A stretch of 64,000 bases of DNA from Halobacteriales archaeon QS_4_69_225 (GTDB taxonomy: Archaea; Halobacteriota; Halobacteria; Halobacteriales; Haloarculaceae), in NCBI GenBank assembly GCA_003020965.1, contig PXRL01000011.1, forward strand, positions 1 through 64,000, given 5' to 3'. The notes beneath the pieces are model-generated. The model did not search any database and was not told where the DNA came from. It worked only from the letters and a program-made list of their open reading frames with translations. The position numbers and the translations under genes are program-made. Every line of letters begins with the position of its first letter. Position 1 is the first letter of the stretch. Below, in pieces: positions 40,546-49,477 of the stretch.

Positions 40546-41157
40546 CGTCGTCAGCCCCGACCGGCAGACGGTCCGGGCCGCCAGTGGGTGCGGCGCCGGC
40601 CCGCCGTCGTACACCGCCTGGACGGGCGTCATCCCCGCGGTCGCGGCGCCGGCGACGTCGCGCTCGGGGTCGTCGCCGACGTAGGCGACCGCCGCCGGCG
40701 GGACGTCGAGGGCGTCCGCCAGCGCCCGGAAGCCGCCGGGATGCGGCTTGGGCGCGTCGATGCCGCCGGTGACGACCACCGCGTCGAAGGCGTCCGTCCA
40801 GCCGAGCCGCCGGAGCTTGTCCCGCTGGGTCCGCTCGGGGCCGTCCGTCAGGAGGCCGAGCCGGTACCGTCCGGCGAGCGTCGACAGCAGCTTCTCGGCG
40901 CCGGCGACCGGTTCCATCGCCTCGGCGACGGCCTCGCGGTAGGCCCGCGTGAGCGCGCCGGCACCGTCGTCGACGAGCGCCTCGAACACCGGCCGGCGGC
41001 CCTCGGAGCCGCTGTGCCGGCGGTGGGCCTCGAGGTAGGCCTTCCGGTCGACGCCCTCGACGTCGGCGCGGGCCGTCGCCTCCGCCAGCAGCGTCTCGCG
41101 GTCCCGGCGGGTCACCGCCAGCGTGTCGTCGAGATCGAAGCCGACGGCCCGGAGCAC
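40498..41157 (-). CDS. HAD superfamily hydrolase
   Basis: A 219-residue haloacid dehalogenase-like phosphatase. Motif I is VGFDLDDTLAV (nucleophile Asp8), motif II LLTDGPERTQRDKL, motif III Lys in APKPHPGGF, and motif IV YVGDDPERDVAGAATAG. The cap is a C1-type helical insertion. Substrate is not predictable. Convergent overlap of 48 bases with the preceding acidic protein gene may allow antisense interference. Confidence 0.92.
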   Translation of the reverse strand: MLRAVGFDLDDTLAVTRRDRETLLAEATARADVEGVDRKAYLEAHRRHSGSEGRRPVFEALVDDGAGALTRAYREAVAEAMEPVAGAEKLLSTLAGRYRLGLLTDGPERTQRDKLRRLGWTDAFDAVVVTGGIDAPKPHPGGFRALADALDVPPAAVAYVGDDPERDVAGAATAGMTPVQAVYDGGPAPHPLAARTVCRSGLTTLPGFLEGLADGPDDA

Positions 41158-41240
41158 GACCGTCGGTTCGGACCCGGCGGATTTAGCTCTGGGGGCGCCG
41201 GAACACCAGCGTTTTGCTCGCCGCCCGCGCAGGGCTGACG

Positions 41241-42050
41241 ATGGGTTTCTTCGACGACCTCCGGGACCGCATCGCGACGACCGACGGCGTCGTCTCGGTG
41301 GGGCTGGACCCCGACCCCGACCGGCTGCCCGACTTCCTCGACGGCGACCTCCCGCGGTGGCGGTTCAACCGCCGGGTCATCGACGCCACCCACGACCACG
41401 CCGCCTGCTACAAGCCGAACGCCGCCTTCTACGAGGACCCCGACGGCTGGCGCTCTCTCGAGGAGACGATCGCCTACGCCCACGGCAAGAACGTGCCCGT
41501 CCTGCTCGACGCGAAGCGGGGCGACATCGGCAACACCGCCCGACAGTACGCCCACCTGCTCGACGACGACGGCCTCGGCGCCGACGCCATCACCGTCAAC
41601 CCCTACATGGGCCGGGACACCCTGGAGCCGTACCTCTCGCGGGCCGACAGCGGCGTGTTCGTGCTCTGCCGCACCTCGAACAGCGGCGGCGCCGACTTCC
41701 AGAACCTCGAGGTCGGTAACGGGAAGCCACTGTACGAGTACGTCGCCCAGCGGGCCGCCGAGTGGAACGACCACGACAACGTCGGCCTCGTGGTCGGCGC
41801 GACGACGCCCGAGGAACTCGAGTCGGTCCGCGACTTGGTCGACCTGCCCTTCTTGGTGCCGGGCGTCGGCGCACAGGGCGGCGACGCCGAAGCCGCCGTC
41901 GAGTACGGCCTCGCCGACGGGATCGGCCTGGTGAACTCCTCCCGCGGGATCATCTTCGCCGGCGAGGGCGCCGACGACCCCGACGCGTACTTCCGGGCGG
42001 CCGGCGACGCGGCGAAGAAGCTGAAGCGGCGGCTCGATCGGCACCGATGA
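41241..42050 (+). CDS. pyrF: Orotidine 5'-phosphate decarboxylase
   Basis: Last step of UMP synthesis. The 269-residue product is of the longer OMPDC subgroup. It has SVGLDPDPDRLP at the N-terminus, the catalytic Asp-x-Lys-x-x-Asp in VLLDAKRGDIGNTA (Asp90, Lys92, Asp95), VNPYMGRDTLEPY, and the phosphate-binding VNSSRGIIFAG. The start MGFFDDLRDRI is the first sensible ATG. Carbamoyl phosphate from CarA feeds the same pathway. Confidence 0.95.
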   Translation: MGFFDDLRDRIATTDGVVSVGLDPDPDRLPDFLDGDLPRWRFNRRVIDATHDHAACYKPNAAFYEDPDGWRSLEETIAYAHGKNVPVLLDAKRGDIGNTARQYAHLLDDDGLGADAITVNPYMGRDTLEPYLSRADSGVFVLCRTSNSGGADFQNLEVGNGKPLYEYVAQRAAEWNDHDNVGLVVGATTPEELESVRDLVDLPFLVPGVGAQGGDAEAAVEYGLADGIGLVNSSRGIIFAGEGADDPDAYFRAAGDAAKKLKRRLDRHR

Positions 42051-42265
42051 CCGAACGCGGGCGTCGACCTCCTCCGCATTCCCAAGGAAGCCGCCGGCGC
42101 ATCGGTGATACGCCGAGATCACGTTCACTCGCGCCGCTCGTTCGCGCGACCGCCGGGAGTGTTCGAAGAGTGACCGGCGCTTCCCGGCCCGCCCAATATT
42201 CTTCGATACGAGAGAGATGAACTCTTTCGGAAGATATTTAGTGAATACCTAATACTCTGGTACCA
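42051..42265 (+). promoter_or_regulatory. Spacer with TATA box of the surface locus (42235-42240)
   Basis: The end of this spacer is unusually AT-rich (GATATTTAGTGAATACCTAA). TATTTA at 42235-42240 lies about 28 bases before the ATG at 42266, supporting that ATG as a leaderless start. A second ATG 42 bases inside the frame (42308) is less likely. The rest of the spacer has no recognisable gene. Confidence 0.55.
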
Positions 42266-42994
42266 ATGACTGCTGGGGGGGAAGGGAAACCGGCAGTGAT
42301 TGCACATATGTCGAACGGAAACAAACGTATATCGATCGGCGAGAACAGCGTCTCGACCAGAACGGGCTCGGATGTCGACGCCGACGCCCGCCCGCGGGGA
42401 AGTGTCGTCGACACCGACGGTCTCGGCGACGCCACCTCCGTCCTCGTGCTCGAATCGCCGGCCGCGACCGGCCGGGACGAAGTGTGCCGCTCGTTTTTCG
42501 TCGACAGTCGACTGACCGAAGGGAACGTCCTGGTGGTTTCGCTGGCCCGACGGGTCGACGAACGCCTCGAGCTGTTCCGCGGCGACGACCTCCCGTTTCC
42601 CCGGAACCTGGCCGTCATCTCCGCCGAGGACGGACCCGGAGCGACCAGGACCGAAACGGGGTCGGGGGAGGCCGGCACGGGCGTCGTCGTCCGGACCGTG
42701 TCGGATCCCTCGGACCTCCCGAAACTCGGTATGAGCATCACGAGCGTTCTCGACGGGTGGCCGAACGACAAGGGCGTGTTACTTTGCTTGGATTCGCTGA
42801 CCGAGCTGCTGCGACGCGTCGAACTCCAGCGCGTCTACCGGTTCGTCCACGTTCTGAGCGACCGACTCGCCCACCTCGACGCCCAACTCCACGTCCACCT
42901 CGACGTCGAGGGCTGCGACGAACGGACGCTGGCGACGCTGGAACCGCTGTTCGACGCGATCGTCGAGGTCCCTGCACATGACGACGGCGAGTGA
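42266..42994 (+). CDS. DUF7504-like (degenerate RecA/KaiC-like) protein
   Basis: A 242-residue protein resembling the haloarchaeal family annotated DUF7504: an alpha/beta fold with TSVLVLESPAATGRDEVCRS in place of a P-loop, SDLPKLGMSITSVLDGW, and VLLCLDSLTELLRRVELQRV as the Walker B-like strand. No GKT/S motif is present, so ATP hydrolysis is doubtful. These proteins occur beside signalling and surface genes in haloarchaea. Here it precedes the DUF5305/signal peptidase pair by 120 bases. The first 55 residues are poorly ordered. Confidence 0.65.
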   Translation: MTAGGEGKPAVIAHMSNGNKRISIGENSVSTRTGSDVDADARPRGSVVDTDGLGDATSVLVLESPAATGRDEVCRSFFVDSRLTEGNVLVVSLARRVDERLELFRGDDLPFPRNLAVISAEDGPGATRTETGSGEAGTGVVVRTVSDPSDLPKLGMSITSVLDGWPNDKGVLLCLDSLTELLRRVELQRVYRFVHVLSDRLAHLDAQLHVHLDVEGCDERTLATLEPLFDAIVEVPAHDDGE

Positions 42995-43114
42995 ACAGGG
43001 GTCACCCTCGGCCGGGGCGGTGGGCGAGTGCGGCCGGACCCGTATCGGGTCGGAAGTATCGACCGACCACGGAACGTCACACGGAGGTCACCGGACGGGG
43101 CGACCGCCGGCCGA

Positions 43115-44140
43115 ATGATGTCGGTCGGCACCCGTTCGAGGTTGTTGCTCACCCGACACGGCCGCCGGCTGGCGGTCGCTCTCGCGGTCGTCGGCGCGCT
43201 GGCTCTGGGGGGCGCTTTCGTGGTCTACACCGACCCGCCGACCGAGCAGGTCACCGAGACCGCTTACGACCAGCAGGTGGGAACCGAGACGACGACCAGC
43301 GCCGTCGTGACCGGCGAGACGGACCTCTATCCGCGGGGCGAGACCCTCGAGGATAGCCCCGTGTACCTCCTCGGCGCGACCCCCAATCTAACGGTACGGA
43401 CGGTCACGGACGTTCCGGAGGGCGAGGCGGTGACGGTGAGCCAGCGGGTGACGCTCCGGCACCGCGCGAGCCGCGGCGGCGAGGTGTTCTGGTCGACCGA
43501 CCGGCTCCTGACGGCGACGGAAGAGCGGACGACGAACGGCTCGGTCGCCACCGAATCCACCGTCGACATGCGGGAGGTCAACCGGACCGCCGCGGGCCGG
43601 CGGGCCGAGGTCGGTCGGGTCGGCCGCTTCGAGACCCTGATCCGGGTGGAGGTCGCCTACGAGACGGCCAACTACTCCGAGGAACTGAACGCTGTCGCGC
43701 CGGTCGTCATCACGGACCGGGCGTACTGGCTCGACGGATCGGCGGCCGCCAACCGGACTCACACGGAAACCACCCGACGCGAGGTGACCGGCTCGCCCAA
43801 CACCACGCTGGCCGGCGGCCTCGGACTGTTCGGCGTCATCGCGCTGCTCGCCGCGGCGCGGGTCGGGACCATGTCGTCCCGCGGGGCCGACGTCGACGCC
43901 ATCGAGACCGAGCTGACCCGGACGCGACACGAGGAGTGGATTTCCCGCGGCGACCTGCCGACCAGTTCCGACAAACAGTTCATCGGCATCGACACCCTCG
44001 AGGATCTCGTCGACATCGCCATCGACTCCAACAAGCGGGTCATCTACGACGAGGAGTACGAGGCCTACGGCGTGGTCGATTCGGACATCGTCTACTACTA
44101 CGTCGAACGCGAGGAGTTCGAACAGTGGATGGGCGTGTGA
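43115..44140 (+). CDS. DUF5305-like membrane protein
   Basis: A 341-residue protein. It has a basic N-terminus and TM helix (about 20-42, RRLAVALAVVGALALGGAFV), an extracellular beta-rich domain (ETTTSAVVTGETDLYPRGET, SYTTP-type segments absent), then a second TM helix (LAGGLGLFGVIALLAAARVG, about 231-250) and a cytoplasmic tail with LEDLVDIAIDSNKRVIYDEE and DSDIVYYYVERE. This layout fits the DUF5305 family, which is repeatedly found next to SipW-type signal peptidases and TasA-like proteins. It may be an assembly or anchoring factor for the secreted subunits. Start MMSVGTRSRLLL is plausible. Confidence 0.75.
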   Translation: MMSVGTRSRLLLTRHGRRLAVALAVVGALALGGAFVVYTDPPTEQVTETAYDQQVGTETTTSAVVTGETDLYPRGETLEDSPVYLLGATPNLTVRTVTDVPEGEAVTVSQRVTLRHRASRGGEVFWSTDRLLTATEERTTNGSVATESTVDMREVNRTAAGRRAEVGRVGRFETLIRVEVAYETANYSEELNAVAPVVITDRAYWLDGSAAANRTHTETTRREVTGSPNTTLAGGLGLFGVIALLAAARVGTMSSRGADVDAIETELTRTRHEEWISRGDLPTSSDKQFIGIDTLEDLVDIAIDSNKRVIYDEEYEAYGVVDSDIVYYYVEREEFEQWMGV

Positions 44141-44243
44141 CCGCCGGCCGGAGGCGCCCGCCCCGCCCGGTCGTCCGGCGTCCGCGCCGGTCCGGCCGAA
44201 CGGACGAGCGATCCGTCGCGACGGCCGGAGGTGCTCGGCGATC

Positions 44244-45377
44244 GTGAATCCCCGACGCCTGCTCGCCGGGGGCGCGACGGTCCTGCTCGTCACGTTCGTC
44301 CTGCTGTTGGTCGTCGGGCAACTCCTGGGCCAGCCGCTGCTGCTCGGGTTCGTCACGACCGGCAGCATGGAGCCGACGCTGTCGTCCGGCGACGGCTTCG
44401 TCGCCGTTCCGTCGGCGCTCGCCGGCGAGCCCCAGCCCGGCGACGTCGTCGTCTTCGAGGCCGAGACCGTCCAGGGCGGCGGCCTGACCACCCACCGCGT
44501 CGTCGCCGAGACCGACCGGGGGTACGTCACCAGAGGCGACGCCAACCCCTTCACCGACCAGGACGGGGGTGAACCGCACGTCACCGAGGAAGACGTCGTC
44601 GCCCAGGCGCTGCGGGTCGACGGCGAGGTGGTCGTCATTCCCCACCTCGGGACGGTCGTGACGGCCGTTCGGGGCGCCGCGGCGACACCCTTCGTGTTAC
44701 TCGGCTCCGACAACGTCGGGACCGTGATGATGTTCGTCGGCATGGCGCTACTGCTTTTGGCCGGCGCGACCGGCGAGGGCGACACGCGCGAGACCTCCCG
44801 GTCGCGCTCCCGGGAGAACGTGCTGGCGGTCTGGACGCTCGTCCTGCTGGCGGCCGCGGTCATCACTGCCGCGGCGACGATGGCGATGGTGGTGCCGGCG
44901 GGCGGCTACGACGTGGAGGTGGTCGTGACCGACGACCCGACCGCCGACGGCCAGGTAGTTGCGCCCGGCGAGACCGCGGAGGTGAGCTACGAGGTCCACA
45001 ACGCCGGCGTCGTTCCGGCGCTGATCGTCACCGACCCGCAGGACCGGCGCACGGCCGTCGACCCGCCACGAACGACGCTCGGCTTCGACGAACGCGACCG
45101 GGTCACGGTCCGGGTGGACGCCCCGCAACGGACCGGCGAGTACACCTACGAGGTCCGGGAGTCACGGTACCTGCTGGTGTTGCCGCCGGTGCTGCTCGTC
45201 GCGTTGCACTCGGTGCACCCGCTGCTGGCGCTTCTGGCGGTCGATCTGGTGGTGGCGACGTTCGTCGTCGCGGTCGCGGTCGGGGTGTTCGGCACCGGCT
45301 ACCTGCGGGTCCGGCCGAGCCCCGACGTGCCGCTGAAGGTCCGCATCCAGCGGCGATTGCGGCGGTATCGGCGCTGA
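44244..45377 (+). CDS. SipW/ER-type signal peptidase I with extra C-terminal membrane domain
   Basis: A 377-residue membrane protease. The N-terminal TM helix leads to the S26 catalytic site: Ser41 in VTTGSMEPTLSSGD and, in place of the bacterial Lys, a His in GLTTHRVVAETDRGYVTRGD (His84), followed by DANPFTD. This Ser/His arrangement is that of ER-type and SipW peptidases. Beyond residue 160 there are further TM helices and an extracellular beta domain (VVAPGETAEVSYEVHNAGVV) uncommon in plain housekeeping signal peptidases. It lies 103 bases after DUF5305. I infer it processes the TasA/DUF1102-like proteins of this locus. Confidence 0.85.
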   Translation: MNPRRLLAGGATVLLVTFVLLLVVGQLLGQPLLLGFVTTGSMEPTLSSGDGFVAVPSALAGEPQPGDVVVFEAETVQGGGLTTHRVVAETDRGYVTRGDANPFTDQDGGEPHVTEEDVVAQALRVDGEVVVIPHLGTVVTAVRGAAATPFVLLGSDNVGTVMMFVGMALLLLAGATGEGDTRETSRSRSRENVLAVWTLVLLAAAVITAAATMAMVVPAGGYDVEVVVTDDPTADGQVVAPGETAEVSYEVHNAGVVPALIVTDPQDRRTAVDPPRTTLGFDERDRVTVRVDAPQRTGEYTYEVRESRYLLVLPPVLLVALHSVHPLLALLAVDLVVATFVVAVAVGVFGTGYLRVRPSPDVPLKVRIQRRLRRYRR

Positions 45378-45637
45378 ACTACGCCGGAGCGCGTCTCCCG
45401 TACGGCCGTTGCGGGCCGGTCGCGCCGCGCGCGAAACGAGCGAACGTAGAGACGGTCCGTCGGGCGGCCCCGGCCGTCCACGGGAACCGTTCCGAACGAG
45501 GACCGCGCCCGAACCCACGTCGGCATCGGTCCCCGAGCCCCTCGCCGACCGTCGACTGCGGACCCCTCACGCCTCGCTGCGACATCGAGCGTCGACGCAG
45601 CCGCCGCCGTTCGTCGAATCTCTCCGAGAGGAGGCTA
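45378..45637. other. Convergent intergenic spacer
   Basis: About 260 bases between the signal peptidase and FG-GAP gene stops. It contains only Arg/Pro-rich shadow frames. A short inverted repeat (TCTCTCCGAGAGGA) near 45618 is the only structure noticed. No gene is supported. Confidence 0.4.
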
Positions 45638-47014
45638 CTAGTTCGTCCGCGGTCCCGAGTTCAGCCCGGCCGACACGTCCGGGGCCCGCGTGACATCGGT
45701 GCCACCATCGGCACCGTCGCCGATGACGAGTTCCTTGACGGTGTTGGAGCCGCCGACGTCGTCGACGTAGGCGATATTCCCGCCGGAATCGATGAAGACG
45801 AACTCGAGTTTCCCGTCGTCGTCGACGTCGAACGGGGCGCAAGCCGCCTTTTTGGCGTCGCTGGCGAGCGTGGTCTTGTTTCCGTCGTAGTCGACCAGCG
45901 ACGGCACGCTGCTCCCGTCGATGAACGGCACCCGGACGTTCGAGAAGTTCTCGAACGACGCGGGCGGGCCGAACCCGGTGGAGCTGCTTGAGCCGACGCC
46001 ACCGTTCGCAATCTTGCTGGTCGACCCGTCCTGATTGAGATAGCGCAACTGCTGGGAGCTGTCGAGAAACACCATCTCTTTTTCGCCGTCGTCGTCGATA
46101 TCCGCGACCCCGGCGGCGCCGGCGGCCCCATCACTCGGGCTCACGATCTTCTCGGTGTTGCCGTCCGCATCCATGGCGAAGATGTCCTCGCTTTTGCTCG
46201 CGTACACGATGACGTACTCGTTCGACTCGACACCCGTACCGTTCGAGTCGTCGATACCGGGCCACTTCGCCAGCGCGAAGCGGGTTTTCTGCTTCAGGAT
46301 GCCGTGGTCCGACGGAGACGTGCTCCTGATCGTGTTTTCGCTGGTGGCGTCGACTTCGGTCGAATACATCCCCTCATTACCGGGAGCAAAGGCGATGTCA
46401 GGGCTGTCGCCGGCGGTGAAGTCGGCCGCGCTGGCACCGATGACGTCGGCGTCGGTCGAGTTCGGTGGACTCAGTTCCTCGTCTTTGACCGCGTCGTACA
46501 CCCGGACATCTCCTCCGATGGCGTAGACGAGCCCGCCGGGCGAGTTGGACGAGACGGTGATGTTTCGGGTTACCTCGATGCTGATTTCGTCCGATTGGGC
46601 GTACGAAAGCATCACGTCGTCGGACACGTCGCCACTTTCGCCGCTGGCCGTGACGATTTCGAACGTTCCGGACTCTCCGTCCGACAGCTCGGGAAGCGTC
46701 AGCGTCGAGGCGGGTCCCGTCGAGTCCGTCTGGAACTCGAGCTTCCCGGTGCTGGAGACCTCGTTGTCCGACAGCGTAGTTCCCGTATCGTTGGTGACCG
46801 TGACCTCGTGTGGCGAATCGTACGTCTCGGACTGCTTGAACGCCTGGAGTGCGAGAATGGCGTCGCTGTCGCCGACGACCTGGATCGTACTCGTCCGAGG
46901 AGCCTCGGCGCTCTCGAAAGCCCCGGTCCCGGACACGCCGGCGGCAACGAACCCGACGCCTAGGCCGGTCAGGACCCGGCGACGCGTGAACAGGGCCGAT
47001 CGCCCCGAAGTCAC
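45638..47014 (-). CDS. Secreted TasA/DUF1102-like domain protein with C-terminal FG-GAP domain
   Basis: A 458-residue exported protein starting with GTG (VTSGRSALFTRRRVLTGLGV). The twin-arginine-like signal ends GVSGTGAFESAEAPR, and the following TSTIQVVGDSDAILALQAFK strongly resembles the N-terminus of the small protein at 47749. A beta domain to about residue 150 is followed by FG-GAP-like repeats (ADIDDDGEKEMVFLDS, FDVDDDGKLEFVFIDS) that match the C-terminal half of the pilin-like protein ending at 9934. The GTG overlaps the stop of the winged-helix gene (GTGA), which fixes the start. It is probably a surface adhesin or accessory filament protein. No cell-wall anchor motif is visible. Confidence 0.75.
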   Translation of the reverse strand: MTSGRSALFTRRRVLTGLGVGFVAAGVSGTGAFESAEAPRTSTIQVVGDSDAILALQAFKQSETYDSPHEVTVTNDTGTTLSDNEVSSTGKLEFQTDSTGPASTLTLPELSDGESGTFEIVTASGESGDVSDDVMLSYAQSDEISIEVTRNITVSSNSPGGLVYAIGGDVRVYDAVKDEELSPPNSTDADVIGASAADFTAGDSPDIAFAPGNEGMYSTEVDATSENTIRSTSPSDHGILKQKTRFALAKWPGIDDSNGTGVESNEYVIVYASKSEDIFAMDADGNTEKIVSPSDGAAGAAGVADIDDDGEKEMVFLDSSQQLRYLNQDGSTSKIANGGVGSSSSTGFGPPASFENFSNVRVPFIDGSSVPSLVDYDGNKTTLASDAKKAACAPFDVDDDGKLEFVFIDSGGNIAYVDDVGGSNTVKELVIGDGADGGTDVTRAPDVSAGLNSGPRTN

Positions 47015-47547
47015 GGCGGGACCTCGATGTTTCCGAGGCGACGCTTGCGGCTCTGGTAGGCGTGGTACCCCGCCGAGACGGCGAACAGCGCGAGCACGAG
47101 CGCGACCCACACCAGCGTCGATACGGAATCGGTGGGCAGCACGTCGACCCACAGTCCCCCGAGGACGAGGAAGCCGAACGTCGACAGCCCGAGGTAGTAG
47201 ACGCCCCACGGGACCGAATCGCCCGGCACGACGTCCAGGTAGATGTCGAGTTCGTCGGCGCGGTCGGTCAGCTCCACCGTGCCGTTCTCGAAGACCACCA
47301 TTCCGGCGTCGTCCAGCGTCGGCAGGTGGGTCTGCTGGAGCGACGTGTAAACCCGCTTTCGTTCCGCGGAGGTGAGTTCCTCGATTTCCTTGCCGTGCTC
47401 CCAGGCGGCGACCTGCTCGGCCAGATCCGACAGCGACACCTTCTCGCTTTCGCGCTTGCAGTAGTGGATGGTGTAGCGACGCCTGTGGCTGCTCAGCAAA
47501 TCGAATATTTCCCCCGGCCCCGGAGTGAGATCGCTGCTCGTCGCCAT
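47011..47547 (-). CDS. Membrane-anchored winged-helix protein (DUF7344-like)
   Basis: A 178-residue protein. The N-terminal winged helix is EIFDLLSSHRRRYTIHYCKR, then VSLSDLAEQVAAWEHGKEIEEL and KRVYTSLQQTHLPTLDDAGM (about residues 13-85), a pattern typical of haloarchaeal DUF7344 domains. Two TM helices (VYYLGLSTFGFLVLGGLWVD and VSTLVWVALVLALFAVSAGY) and a basic tail follow. It could be a membrane-tethered regulator of the locus. It is cotranscribed with, and translationally coupled to, the FG-GAP gene. It is divergent from the TasA-like gene, with about 200 bases holding both promoters. Confidence 0.75.
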   Translation of the reverse strand: MATSSDLTPGPGEIFDLLSSHRRRYTIHYCKRESEKVSLSDLAEQVAAWEHGKEIEELTSAERKRVYTSLQQTHLPTLDDAGMVVFENGTVELTDRADELDIYLDVVPGDSVPWGVYYLGLSTFGFLVLGGLWVDVLPTDSVSTLVWVALVLALFAVSAGYHAYQSRKRRLGNIEVPP

Positions 47548-47601
47548 GTGCTGCTGCTCGTAAGAGATAAGCTGCCGATAATAATTGTTTTGACTCCTAC
47601 G

Positions 47602-47610
47602 TATATAAAA
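47602..47610 (+). promoter_or_regulatory. Strong TATA box of the TasA-like gene, implying a long leader
   Basis: TATATAAAA, the best TATA match in the window. With 25-28 base spacing, transcription would begin near 47635, about 115 bases before the ATG at 47749. That is unusually long for a haloarchaeon. The leader ends with AAGGTGA about 10 bases before the ATG, a possible ribosome binding site. The minus-strand winged-helix gene has its own AT-rich element (CAATTATTAT) near 47578-47588. Confidence 0.6.
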
Positions 47611-47748
47611 AGCCGGCTCTGCCCGGGTACTTCGGGACTTGCGACGTCTTCAAGCCGGGCTTTCGGCGTTTCAAGCACCCTAGCACAAAGTGGGTGAGGG
47701 GTATAGGGGTGGGTACGCGCGGACCAAGCGCGACAAGGTGAAACACAG

Positions 47749-48231
47749 ATGGCAATGAACCGCAGAAACGTTCTGATCGGGTTGGGGGCAGTGGCAGCGG
47801 GTGGCGGGGCCGCACTCGGTACTGGTGCGTTTTCGTCAGTCGAGGCGGACCGCCAAGTTAGTGTCACGCTAGCAGGAGACAGCGCTGCGCTGCTTGGGCT
47901 GCAGGTCAATGACGGGAATTTCAACGGCCTCAGTGACGGTGGCACCTCGGGCACCAACGGTAAGACAACCATCGATATCGACCTCAGCAACATCAACGAC
48001 GACGCAGTCACGACGTTCGATGGTGCGCTGACGGTTGACAACGGCGGCGCTAACTCGGTTTCGCTAAGCTTCGACACGACCGATCTGACCGGCATCACGT
48101 TCACTCCGGCGTCAAGCAACCTCGATGCCGACGACGGGGCGTCCGGTGGAACCGACGAGACGGACGTCGACATCCTGGTCGACACTACCGGGACCGTCAG
48201 CGACGGCACGCTGACGATTATTGCAAGCTGA
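47749..48231 (+). CDS. DUF1102/TasA-like secreted protein, candidate filament subunit
   Basis: A 160-residue exported protein. The signal MAMNRRNVLIGLGAVAAGGG ends with GTGAFSSVEADRQVSVTLAG, which parallels SipW-processed TasA-type precursors. The mature part is a single Thr/Asp/Asn-rich beta-sandwich domain (KTTIDIDLSNINDDAVTTFD, TDVDILVDTTGTVSDGTLTI). Its gene is noticeably less GC-biased than neighbours (many GGT, ACG, GCA codons), as seen in highly expressed surface proteins or acquired genes. A strong TATA box and SD-like AAGGTGA point to high expression. Polymerisation is inferred by analogy with TasA and archaeal bundling pili, not seen. Confidence 0.72.
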   Translation: MAMNRRNVLIGLGAVAAGGGAALGTGAFSSVEADRQVSVTLAGDSAALLGLQVNDGNFNGLSDGGTSGTNGKTTIDIDLSNINDDAVTTFDGALTVDNGGANSVSLSFDTTDLTGITFTPASSNLDADDGASGGTDETDVDILVDTTGTVSDGTLTIIAS

Positions 48232-48413
48232 GTCGTACTTATTCTGTTCGCATAAGTCGGAGTTTAGACCTCGAGGACAGGGGGACTCCAGGTGGGCTTC
48301 GATTCCTGAGCGGTGAGACGATGCCGACCGTCGCACGTTCCGACACGACGAATAAGAAATATCTCCAGCGAGAACCAAATATATGCAACTGTAGCACCGC
48401 TTAGCTACACACG

Positions 48414-48957
48414 ATGACTCCTGACCCGCCCGCGATGTGGAGCGACGACATGGACAGCGAGGAGCGGGTCCGAGCGGTAACGGAGATGCTCACCGAACCC
48501 CGCGATGCCTCGTGGGTCGCCGAACAGGCCGAGGTCGACACAAGACGGCCCGGAAGTATCTCAAAAATTCGTCGTCGACGGGCGGTTGCGAACGGTCGAG
48601 CGCAGCCGGACCACCCGCTACTACCCGAACCCGCGCCGGCAGTTCTTCGCGGAACTCGAGGAGCTGGCGGCGACCCACACCAAGGCAGAACTCACGGACG
48701 AATTGATCGCGATGAGCGAGCGCATCGAGGCCTGGCAGGAGACGTACGAGGTCGCCGATGCCGGCGAACTTCGGACGATGCTCGACGAGTCACTGAGCGT
48801 CGGAGAACGGCGGAAGCGCGAGCGCGTCGTCGACGACTGAGAATACGCCGAACGGGTGCGGACACTCGTCAGGCACGCTATCCGACTCTACGACGACCTC
48901 GAGCTGTTCGCGGCAACGAACTCTCCGGCCGCCGTCGGGGCGGGCGGCGACGGGTAG
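48414..48957 (+). pseudogene. DUF7342-like winged-helix regulator, triply disrupted
   Basis: A haloarchaeal ArsR-like/DUF7342-type regulator in three frames. It begins MTPDPPAMWSDDMDSEERVR to VAEQAEVD, needs one base after GTCGAC to read on as HKTARKYLK, then one more A in the AAAAA run to continue as FVVDGRLRTVERSRTTRYYP to VVDD. A TGA at 48838-48840 stands where TGG would continue as EYAERVRTLVRHAIRLYDDL to a normal TAG at 48955-48957. Two deletions plus a nonsense base within one gene argue for real decay. Confidence 0.75.
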
Positions 48958-48959
48958 CG

Positions 48960-49363
48960 ATGGACGGCGACGACCCGCCAATAGCCTTCGACGGAGGCGG
49001 GCCGCGGACGCGGAAGCGCATCCTCTACCGGTTGAACGACCGGCTCGGACACGAACCCGGCGTCGAGTACACCAGGTTCGACCCGGGGCGGACGGCGCCG
49101 ACGGGGCTCGTCGCGTCGATCGACTCGGGATGGCTCCTCGGGGTCGAGTACCCGGCACCGGCGGTCACGCTGGAGGTCCGGTGGTCCCCCTGGTCGGGCC
49201 GGAAGGACTGCTTTGCGATCCAGTGGTACGAGCGTGCCGACACCGCCTCCGACACCGCGGTGGACGAGAGAGACCGGACGGTACCCGAGGGATACACGCT
49301 GAGCTGTGGCTGGCGAACCTGTCGGACCGGCTGAGGATCTTCCGGGAACTACTCGACGAGTAA
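48960..49363 (+). pseudogene. Hypothetical protein downstream of the decayed regulator, frameshifted
   Basis: Starts MDGDDPPIAFDGGGPRTRKR and contains GWLLGVEYPAPAVTLEVRWS and the conserved-looking DCFAIQWYERAD. After VPEG the current frame stops early (49332-49334). In the next frame the sequence continues as IHAELWLANLSDRLRIFREL to LDE and a TAA at 49361-49363. One missing base near 49292 would restore a protein of about 134 residues. It follows the decayed regulator by 2 bases, so the two were probably a cotranscribed pair. Family unknown. Confidence 0.6.
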
Positions 49364-49477
49364 CCGTCGTAGAGACCGGACGAGCGAGCCACAAGCCGAC
49401 CTTTCTCCGGTTCATGCGTTCCGATACGTCCCTTCTGTCTGCCCAATACAAAGTGAGTAGGGGTTCATTCAGCGTAC

